From positions 124,001 to 188,000 of the forward strand of contig LR877152.1 in NCBI GenBank assembly GCA_903995115.1: a DNA stretch of 64,000 nucleotides, given 5' to 3'. Positions 57,914 to 64,000 of the stretch are shown here, piece by piece (positions within the stretch are counted from its first letter, which is position 1; every line of letters begins with the position of its first letter). A program made the translations under genes and the position numbers. Source of the DNA: Angomonas deanei. Its lineage: Eukaryota > Euglenozoa > Kinetoplastea > Trypanosomatida > Trypanosomatidae. The notes under the pieces are model-generated. The model saw only the letters and a list, made by a program, of their open reading frames with translations. It did no database searches and had not been told where the DNA came from.

Positions 57914-59707
57914 TTACTTGGTAAATTCTGGCTTTCCATAAACCGTGTGGAGACGAGGTAAACCTCGCAGCGGCTCACAGCTGCTAATGTGGTCACAATT
58001 AGTCAAGTTGAGGAGCTGTAAGCTCGTACAGCCGACTAGTGGTTTAATGTCTTTGATCAACTGGCAGTCCCCTAATAACAGTTTGTAGAGGCATTTCATA
58101 TTCGAGACGGCACTGATCGAGGCGAGATCCTTGCACTGTGTGAAGTCTAGCACCTCCATCTGTTCACACTCCTCTATTCCCTGAAGCGACTGAATGCCGC
58201 TGCGGACCGCGATAATCTCCCGTATCTCTCGTAGGCCTTTCAGGGGCAGGAGGGACGTCACTTTCCGGCAGAAACTCAGTCGCACTTTTTTTAGCTGTGT
58301 GCAGCTCCCCAGTCCCTCCAACGACGCCACACCGGAGGAGGCCAGGTCCACCTCCTGCAGTTGATCACAGCTCCGCAGCGCCGCAACAGAGGACACTTTA
58401 CCACAGTTGGACAGTTCAAGGATGCGCAACCCCACCAGACTGCTCAGTGGTTCAATGCTGTCAAAGTAGGCGGCCGAGAAGTGAAGCTCCGTCAGACCAG
58501 TGAGGGCAGCAAACGGGGCAGCGGAGGTCAGTTGAGGTCCGCCGCAGTGGAGCACTCGGAGAGCCGTGCAGGTGGCGAGGGTATCCCAGTCGCTCACCGA
58601 ACAGCCGATCACGATCAACTTGGTGATGGATGTGTTTCCCGCGAATGGTGCCAAATACTTTAACTTTCGACACTGGGCGAAGCGAACGCTTTTCAATGCC
58701 TTGCACTTTCCAATGCACTCAATGTCACTGAGGGGACTGAACGTAAAGTCGAGCTCTTCCAAACTAGCCAACAACCGGTTGTCATCCCCGTCTTTGAAAA
58801 TATCGTCAATCGAGGAAAGACGTTCGCAGCTCTGCGCTTCAATTCGCCGGATCTTTGGGCACGACTTTAGCGGAGATAAACTTTCCACGTCACAGCCGTT
58901 CATGCGCACGATCTGCAGATTAGGAGCGGCGGAGAGAAAGTCCAGTGCCGCAAAAAACGGGCCACGGAGTGTGATGTTTTCCAGCGCTCCCGTTGTAAAC
59001 CGAAATGGCTTGTTCATTTCCTTCACCTTCACGGTCACCGCTACCTCCAACTCACGCAGATGGGGAAGGTCACCAATCGCCTCCAATATGGAGAAGTCGC
59101 AGGCCGTAATATGCAGCACCTCGAGCGTGGTCAACTTTCTCAACCATACGCTTTCTGGTTCGCCGCTCACGGGCAGCTTGAGGGTTTTCAACTGTGTAGC
59201 ATGTAGTAGTATGTTCCCAAGGTTGAGGACGCACTTACTGGTCCGCATATCGAAATGTTCGAGTGAGGCCACGTCTAGTTCCGTCAGCTGCACCTCAATC
59301 GGGCCGACCACGGACGGTCGCTGAACACAGAGAGACTTCAGGGGCAGCCGTGAGCTGTCTCGGGGAAACGCCAGGGTACCTTGCAACGTGGGAAACTCGT
59401 TCGATTCCCTCAAGATGCAAATGAGGTGAACACGACGCACACCCTCATCAGTTCTCTTCCGCTGAATCCACCATGCCAGGGACTGAAGAAGTGGCTTTGG
59501 GAATTCCTTGCAGTTGACCGTCACTTCCACAAATTTACTATCTGGCGTCTCTTCTTTTACCTGCAGTGACACGGCGTCCTCTTTTGCCACGCGATACGGC
59601 AGAGTGTAGCCACTCTCCTCTATGGACTCCCTCGCAGACGCCGAAGAGGAGACGAGGGAGAGGGGCACTTTGTTAAAGTACAGTGCGACGGCAGAAAGCC
59701 AACTCAT
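57914..59707 (-). CDS. Leucine-rich repeat protein with duplicated start region
   Basis: The 597-residue protein starts at the ATG at 59707. The open frame runs 13 codons further upstream but only through a TTG. After about 110 residues it is a run of LRRs of 22-24 residues with conserved Cys (for example C-P-K-I-R-R-I-E-A-Q-S-C-E-R-L), the same type as in the protein at 41932-43647. A 23-bp tandem duplication covers the start codon. The upstream copy's ATG is out of frame and makes an eight-codon reading frame whose stop overlaps the real start. No enzymatic domain is visible; a binding solenoid is expected. Confidence 0.83.
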   Translation of the reverse strand: MSWLSAVALYFNKVPLSLVSSSASARESIEESGYTLPYRVAKEDAVSLQVKEETPDSKFVEVTVNCKEFPKPLLQSLAWWIQRKRTDEGVRRVHLICILRESNEFPTLQGTLAFPRDSSRLPLKSLCVQRPSVVGPIEVQLTELDVASLEHFDMRTSKCVLNLGNILLHATQLKTLKLPVSGEPESVWLRKLTTLEVLHITACDFSILEAIGDLPHLRELEVAVTVKVKEMNKPFRFTTGALENITLRGPFFAALDFLSAAPNLQIVRMNGCDVESLSPLKSCPKIRRIEAQSCERLSSIDDIFKDGDDNRLLASLEELDFTFSPLSDIECIGKCKALKSVRFAQCRKLKYLAPFAGNTSITKLIVIGCSVSDWDTLATCTALRVLHCGGPQLTSAAPFAALTGLTELHFSAAYFDSIEPLSSLVGLRILELSNCGKVSSVAALRSCDQLQEVDLASSGVASLEGLGSCTQLKKVRLSFCRKVTSLLPLKGLREIREIIAVRSGIQSLQGIEECEQMEVLDFTQCKDLASISAVSNMKCLYKLLLGDCQLIKDIKPLVGCTSLQLLNLTNCDHISSCEPLRGLPRLHTVYGKPEFTK

Positions 59708-59731
59708 TCGACGGCAGAAAGCCAACTCATT
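59686..59731. repeat. Perfect 23-bp tandem duplication over a start codon
   Basis: Copies lie at 59686-59708 and 59709-59731 and are identical. Each contains CAT on the plus strand, so the minus-strand mRNA has two ATGs 23 bases apart in different frames. Confidence 0.95.
59704..59730 (-). other. Eight-codon upstream reading frame overlapping the LRR protein start
   Basis: It reads ATG then seven codons and TGA (M-S-W-L-S-A-V-E). Its stop shares the four bases ATGA (59707-59704) with the main start codon, an arrangement that could allow reinitiation or reduce translation. Confidence 0.7.
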
Positions 59732-59752
59732 AAAAAAAGAAGCCAAACACCA

Positions 59753-59782
59753 CTACGAAATGAAAAAAAAGGAAAGGAAAGA
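59753..59782 (-). promoter_or_regulatory. Likely trans-splice acceptor, minus-strand LRR gene
   Basis: A pyrimidine tract with a T8 run ends in TAG at 59755-59753. The mature leader would include the short upstream reading frame at 59730-59704. Confidence 0.6.
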
Positions 59783-60019
59783 AAACAACAGTTGAATCAT
59801 CCGGTCAAGGAAACACTTTAAAGGAGAAAATGCAATTAAACAAACTGTTCCAAAGACGAAAAACCAAAGACTTGTCAAACTGAGCACTCTACTCTAGCGA
59901 AATAATCATAAAAAAAAAAAAAGAACGTATCTAAAGAATGTGTGAGCAAAATTAAAATATAACACTGGTTTCGTGATGGTTCTATTTACATCGACAAGGT
60001 CACTGTTTCTATAGGTTGG

Positions 60020-62314
60020 TTACTCTTTGAAAAGGGTACAGGAGAGCAGTGTGCCTCTCATTTTGCCGTGCTTCATGGCGACCCGCGTACCACATATACG
60101 GCAAAAGAAGACACTATACTCAGCCCCGTCTTTTGAGAAACTATAGGATTTTATTGTACTTTGCGACGGAGAGGATGGTGTGCTCAGGGCACGAACTGCC
60201 GTGGTGGCTCCCCCCGCTGCGTTGGAGTCCGCGTAGTCACGCGGGGAACTATTCGCCTCCATCAAGAGAGAAGTCACCGACGCAAGAGAAGGCACGTTCA
60301 CCCACGTGGCGCCACCTTCACACCCGCTCACTTCGACACAACTAGGACAGTGACAGGTGAACGAGGAACTGTTCAACGTCCCAGTCGTGTGTTCTTTTAC
60401 TAGTGTCAGCTGTACCTTCCCACACAGGCACCGCCCTCGAAAGAAGGGAGGTTGGCTCTCCTTGGCAAACAAGGGGGGCGGGAGAGGTTCCGCAGGGGGC
60501 TTGTCATGCCTTACGACCTCCGTTAGGGGTTTTACTTTATTTACATTCGGTTTGGCCCGTTCCTTGGGGGTCTTGTTCTTTCGCATGTACTGTAGAAACA
60601 TTTCATGTTCTTGCATGACCTTTTGAATATCTAGCGGCGGCTCGTCCTCGTTTTCGAAGCCTTCCGAAACTTGGCGGGGAGCCGTTCTATCGTTTGCCGG
60701 TGCCTCATCGACGCTCATGTGCACGGTCAACCGCTGCAGTACATTCTTTAAATCCTCTTGGTAGGTTTCCGGGTTCGCGTAGTCTTCCTCCATGCACTCT
60801 TCACCCTCCTCCTCTTCTTCCTCTTCCGTCTCCTCCGAGTATTGCGCTGCTGCTTCTTCTTTGGAGAACCTCGGCGCGTTTCCTTGTCGGGCAGCAGCGG
60901 AGAGCAGCGGTGGTTCACCCCGGTAATCGTCGGCCCGCCTCTGTGGTTTGGCTTCTGAATGGCGGTGCTCCGTCTCCTCTTCTCTTCCACGGGGATCGGC
61001 CTTTCGATTTCCATCGGACTTGTTGACCTTCTTCTTTTGATCATCGTATAGTTGCAATAGCTCTTTTAAGGAGGGCTTTTCAGCAGACTTGTCGTCCACC
61101 TTTGGCGAGGCTGCCCCCCGCCTATCGGTCGGGTTTTTTTCAGTAAGGTCATCGGCCTTTTGGCCTTCGCCATAGTACGCCAAAGCCGCCCGCAGTCCGG
61201 GGCTCATGGAGGAAGGGTCCTCCCTAGCGGAAGGACCACTACCACCGTCCATCCCACTTTCGGCCGCGACAACACGTCCTCGCGGCGGTGGTGGGGGAGG
61301 CGCCCCTTTAGGGGTCTTTGGTGCATGTCGGGGTGAATTCTTCTTGCTTCTAGGTGTACTCACCGCCATCGCGTCGAGTTCGGTCTGAAGTATCTTCATC
61401 ACGTTCGGCATTTGGCGTCGAATGAACGGCAGTTGAAGAATTTCCTGTACCGTCGGTCGATCCGCGGGATTTTTCTGTAGCAGTTGGATAATCAGCTTCC
61501 ACAGCTCATCACTGTATTGGAGGGGAAAATACTTTCCCCGACGGTCGCTCGTACCGACGTCCTTGAAGCAAATATCTTGCATCAGCCCCTTCATACTATT
61601 CGATTCAAACGGCAACCGGTGGCAGCACATCTCGTAGAGGAGCACTCCTAACGACCAGACGTCGCTTTTGCTATTGTACTTTTTACCATGACAAATCTCA
61701 GGTGAAAAGTAGCACGGTGTTCCACACATGGTACTCGCCATGGCTAGTGTGTGCTGGAGTAAAATGGTAATCCCAAAGTCGCCTAGTTTTACAATCCTTT
61801 TATTTCCCGTCAAAAACACATTTTGGCTCTTAATGTCGCGGTGTAACAAGTGCCGCTCGTGCATGTACTCCACCGCCATGACCACCTGAATGAAAAGGGA
61901 GAGCACCTCCTCCTCCGGCAACGGACGAGTCATCACGATGCGAGAGGAACCGGTCTGGAGGTACGAGCTAAGGTCCCCATTTGCGGCGTACTCCATGACA
62001 ATGTACAACTGCTGGTTCTCTTCGTAACTTTCAATGTAGCGAATGACATTGGGGTGCACTAATTTTTGAAGGATGAGGATTTCATTTTTCGCATCCTTCC
62101 GCTGTTTTTTGCTCATTTTGGTTAAGTTGACGTGCTTCACCACGACAAACTCCTTCCGGTCGTCCCGCCGCCGCATTGAGAGAAAGGCTTGTCCGAAGCT
62201 GCCTTTTCCTAAAAGTTTGATAAATGCATAACCACTCCTCTGCATGACGAGTGGTAGCTGAGGCTTGGGTGGACCAATACCGAGCAGAAAGTTGAGTTCA
62301 TCTACAGCATTCAT
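60020..62314 (-). CDS. NEK-like Ser/Thr kinase fused to GFA/CENP-V-type zinc domain
   Basis: The 764-residue protein has a canonical kinase domain at about 28-300: G-K-G-S-F-G (36-41), V-V-K (58-60), H-R-D-I-K-S-Q-N (from 158), D-F-G (179-181), S-P-E and D-V-W-S-L-G. Overall spacing and H-P-N-V-I-R-Y resemble NEK kinases, which act on cilia and the cell cycle. A disordered, charged linker follows (300-615; Pro-rich with poly-Glu). Residues about 627-764 form a different domain with C-L-C (629, 631), C-H-C-P-S-C (654, 656, 659) and F-C-R-I-C-G-T (738, 741). That is the cysteine pattern of glutathione-dependent formaldehyde-activating enzyme/CENP-V. The fusion is open and unbroken in one frame. 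Confidence 0.85.
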   Translation of the reverse strand: MNAVDELNFLLGIGPPKPQLPLVMQRSGYAFIKLLGKGSFGQAFLSMRRRDDRKEFVVVKHVNLTKMSKKQRKDAKNEILILQKLVHPNVIRYIESYEENQQLYIVMEYAANGDLSSYLQTGSSRIVMTRPLPEEEVLSLFIQVVMAVEYMHERHLLHRDIKSQNVFLTGNKRIVKLGDFGITILLQHTLAMASTMCGTPCYFSPEICHGKKYNSKSDVWSLGVLLYEMCCHRLPFESNSMKGLMQDICFKDVGTSDRRGKYFPLQYSDELWKLIIQLLQKNPADRPTVQEILQLPFIRRQMPNVMKILQTELDAMAVSTPRSKKNSPRHAPKTPKGAPPPPPPRGRVVAAESGMDGGSGPSAREDPSSMSPGLRAALAYYGEGQKADDLTEKNPTDRRGAASPKVDDKSAEKPSLKELLQLYDDQKKKVNKSDGNRKADPRGREEETEHRHSEAKPQRRADDYRGEPPLLSAAARQGNAPRFSKEEAAAQYSEETEEEEEEEGEECMEEDYANPETYQEDLKNVLQRLTVHMSVDEAPANDRTAPRQVSEGFENEDEPPLDIQKVMQEHEMFLQYMRKNKTPKERAKPNVNKVKPLTEVVRHDKPPAEPLPPPLFAKESQPPFFRGRCLCGKVQLTLVKEHTTGTLNSSSFTCHCPSCVEVSGCEGGATWVNVPSLASVTSLLMEANSSPRDYADSNAAGGATTAVRALSTPSSPSQSTIKSYSFSKDGAEYSVFFCRICGTRVAMKHGKMRGTLLSCTLFKE

Positions 62315-62538
62315 TTTAATTCTAAAGTTTCTAAAAAAAAAAAGGGGGGGGAAGATATACTGTAAAAAGCGAGGTGGTGACTACAGACGTCGAGAAGTAC
62401 AAGTGCTTCCTCAAACACTTCCATAAGACTCTCCTCGCATTTTTTTTTTTTTAATTGTATTTATATTACTTTATAATATTGTAACCGCATATTCTGTCGT
62501 CGTCGTCCCGCAGCACCACCATCTTTCGTCTCCATGGA

Positions 62539-62864
62539 TTATCCCCTGTTCAGGAACTTTTCGTCGACGACACGAGGGGAGTCGCCACCGCGGCGTCCCC
62601 AGTAGTAGTCCGCTTCCGTGTAGAACACAAACCAAAGAAGGAAGAGCAGGGGACTAATCACGTACAAGAATCGAACGGATTTCGGCAGGGTACGCAGAAA
62701 ACCAGTGAAGGAGGCGTCTTTTTGGCCTGTTCACGACTTTCTTCTTGTTTTCGCCTATAATAGTTCTCTTCGTATTGCTGTTCAGTGCCACTAGATGCGC
62801 ACCGCACGCCATGGTGCACGACTGCAAAAGACGGTAGCACACTTCTCGTCGCGTGACGAAGCAT
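62539..62864 (-). CDS. Small mitochondrial single-pass membrane protein; one apparent frameshift
   Basis: The ATG at 62864 starts M-L-R-H-A-T-R-S-V-L-P-S-F-A, a clear mitochondrial-type presequence, then a charged helix (E-N-Y-Y-R-R-K-Q-E-E-S-R-E-Q-A-K-K). After an A5 run (62723-62719 on the minus strand) the sensible reading moves to another frame: D-A-S-F-T-G-F-L-R-T-L, then a membrane span (F-L-Y-V-I-S-P-L-L-F-L-L-W-F-V-F-Y), a short tail and TAA at 62541-62539. One base more in the A run gives about 108 residues. I do not recognise the family. The size and layout fit a respiratory-complex or inner-membrane accessory subunit. Confidence 0.6.
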
Positions 62865-63024
62865 AGGACGTCAATCAGCAGGCTATTGTGGAAAGCAAGT
62901 AGAGAGAGAACAGCAATAAGGTATTGTGGAGGAGTAACGAAAAAATGATTTGGTGACAAGCAACCCATAGTCAAAACGAAATCAGCAATTTTGTTTTACT
63001 ATACAAGCACGCAGCAGTAGACTT

Positions 63025-63447
63025 CTACTTCCACTTCTTGACGGCGGAAAAGGTTTGTTGCCTCCGCCGTTTGTTGTCGTGCATTTCTTTCTTCTTTCCC
63101 ATTTCCATCTCCAGAAGATGACGTGCCGCCTGCATACCCTCCGCTCTATCCTTGGGCGTCACACGTGTACTAGATTTGTTTGCAATGTGCTTCGTACGGT
63201 GCATGATTCCGTGTGCAACTTCTCTGTAGTTGGTGGCTTCCCGATTGAGTTGTTTTTGGTATTCGTGGTAGTCCCGGTTGATAGACTGAAACGCTTTTTG
63301 GTTTCGCTGCTGTTCTATAAACCGACCACGCGCCGTTTGCAACGCTTGCTTGGAGTAGCGGTGCTCGTGTTTGGTTTTGCGCGGCTGCCACGAACGGTCC
63401 GCACCGTTCCTAATCGTCACTAAAATGGGTGTGCAGCGGCGAAACAT
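63025..63447 (-). CDS. Small basic, helical protein, probably mitochondrial
   Basis: The 140-residue protein starts at the ATG at 63447. The first residues (M-F-R-R-C-T-P-I-L-V-T-I-R-N-G) fit a presequence. The rest is highly basic and helical (R-G-R-F-I-E-Q-Q-R-N-Q-K-A-F, Y-H-E-Y-Q-K-Q-L-N-R-E-A) and ends in a Lys/Arg-rich stretch. No known family recognised. Strong basic charge and small size would suit RNA or ribosome binding in the mitochondrion, but this is inference. Confidence 0.6.
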   Translation of the reverse strand: MFRRCTPILVTIRNGADRSWQPRKTKHEHRYSKQALQTARGRFIEQQRNQKAFQSINRDYHEYQKQLNREATNYREVAHGIMHRTKHIANKSSTRVTPKDRAEGMQAARHLLEMEMGKKKEMHDNKRRRQQTFSAVKKWK

Positions 63448-63656
63448 ACAACGCTATATAAACAGAAGTGGGAGAAATGAGGGGATAATACAAGTAACAA
63501 AAAGTAACAAGGAGCACCTACTTATGACACCGCGGTTGTGTAATGGAAAACAGTTCGTATAGTAATATTTTTGGATACAGTGAAACATTAAATGTTCTAA
63601 CTTTATTTACATTATCTTTTTGTAAAAAAAAGGAAACTTCACTAAAAAAAACAAAA

Positions 63657-64000
63657 CTACTCGGCGTCTTCGTCATCCTCGTCGTCGTTTTCCTGAAGCT
63701 TCTTGCTGTAGCCGACTGCGTATTCTACTAGCTCCTTTCTACGACGGCCGTCACGGCTCTCCCACACCTTAACCGTGCGCTCCTCGGAGTCTTCGCCGGT
63801 TTTGTGGAGTAGGAGTTGGATCTGCGCGTAATCGGGGTTGCCGTCCTCGTCGAGGAGGACTTCTTCGTTTTGCTCGTCTTCCGCTTCATCCTCGGGGGCC
63901 TCGAAGTCGTCCGGCACCTCGTAATTGGCGGCGTTAGGGTCATTCCCGTTACGGATCGCATCGACCCAAGCATCCCTCGCCGTCCTATACCGCGCGGCGG
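63657..64000 (-). CDS. Acidic protein, 3' part only (start lies beyond the window)
   Basis: The frame is open to the window edge and ends at TAG (63659-63657). The visible 113 or so residues begin A-A-R-Y-R-T-A-R-D-A-W-V-D-A-I-R-N-G and pass through a strongly acidic stretch (D-D-F-E-A-P-E-D-E-A-E-D-E). An ordered segment follows (D-Y-A-Q-I-Q-L-L-L-H-K-T-G, V-K-V-W-E-S-R-D-G-R-R-R-K-E-L), then a second acidic end (E-N-D-D-E-D-D-E-D-A-E). It is not identified. Confidence 0.65.
   Translation of the reverse strand, partial: AARYRTARDAWVDAIRNGNDPNAANYEVPDDFEAPEDEAEDEQNEEVLLDEDGNPDYAQIQLLLHKTGEDSEERTVKVWESRDGRRRKELVEYAVGYSKKLQENDDEDDEDAE

Noticed and set aside
1-64000. CRISPR arrays, insertion sequences, retroelements or viral remnants
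   Set aside because: No spaced direct repeats, transposase, reverse transcriptase, integrase or terminal repeats were seen; the poly-T tracts are splice signals, not element tails.

Overview
The window is nuclear DNA of a kinetoplastid protist. Thirty-three complete intron-less genes and one partial gene form two convergent same-strand arrays: 23 on the plus strand (343-46653) and 11 on the minus strand (64000-47190). Poly-T or polypyrimidine tracts followed by AG lie just upstream of most start codons, which is the signature of spliced-leader trans-splicing of polycistronic transcripts. A side-by-side mitochondrial DNA polymerase beta and polymerase beta-PAK, and adenylyl cyclases of the globin-coupled HemAC type, point the same way. 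The species is not settled. Kelch-ectodomain receptor kinases are unusual for the parasitic trypanosomatids, so a bodonid or another less-studied kinetoplastid is possible.

Plus array. Two adjacent kelch-type membrane receptors come first, one with a degenerate (pseudokinase) and one with a canonical kinase domain (343-8534). They are followed by a LYR-motif mitochondrial protein, a disordered Ser/Arg/Pro-rich protein, a cyclopropane-fatty-acid synthase of bacterial type, two tandem soluble adenylyl cyclases each with two predicted globin domains, eIF2 beta, mitoribosomal mL49 and three small membrane or acidic proteins. Next is a block (25274-39116) of five low-complexity proteins, four of which start with an N-myristoylation signal. 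The array ends with 3-hydroxyisobutyryl-CoA hydrolase, an inactive-looking E2-fold protein, an LRR protein, a J-like protein and two unknowns.

The arrays converge at 46654-47189, which holds a GC-rich island of about 190 bp in an otherwise T-rich intergenic landscape. Minus array, in transcription order from 64000: the 3' part of an acidic protein, a small basic protein, a small mitochondrial membrane protein that needs a frame change, a NEK-like kinase fused to a GFA/CENP-V zinc domain, an LRR protein with a duplicated start-codon region, an unknown protein, long-form tRNase Z, DNA polymerase beta-PAK, DNA polymerase beta, a SMYD-like SET methyltransferase and a BAR-like coiled-coil protein.

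Four genes (343, 4958, 10083 and 62864 starts) read sensibly only if the frame changes once. At least two of these changes sit on 5-base homopolymers, so residual assembly error is the simplest reading, but real lesions or programmed frameshifting cannot be excluded from sequence alone. The genes are functionally mixed, as is usual for kinetoplastid polycistrons; only local tandem duplications show clear kinship.
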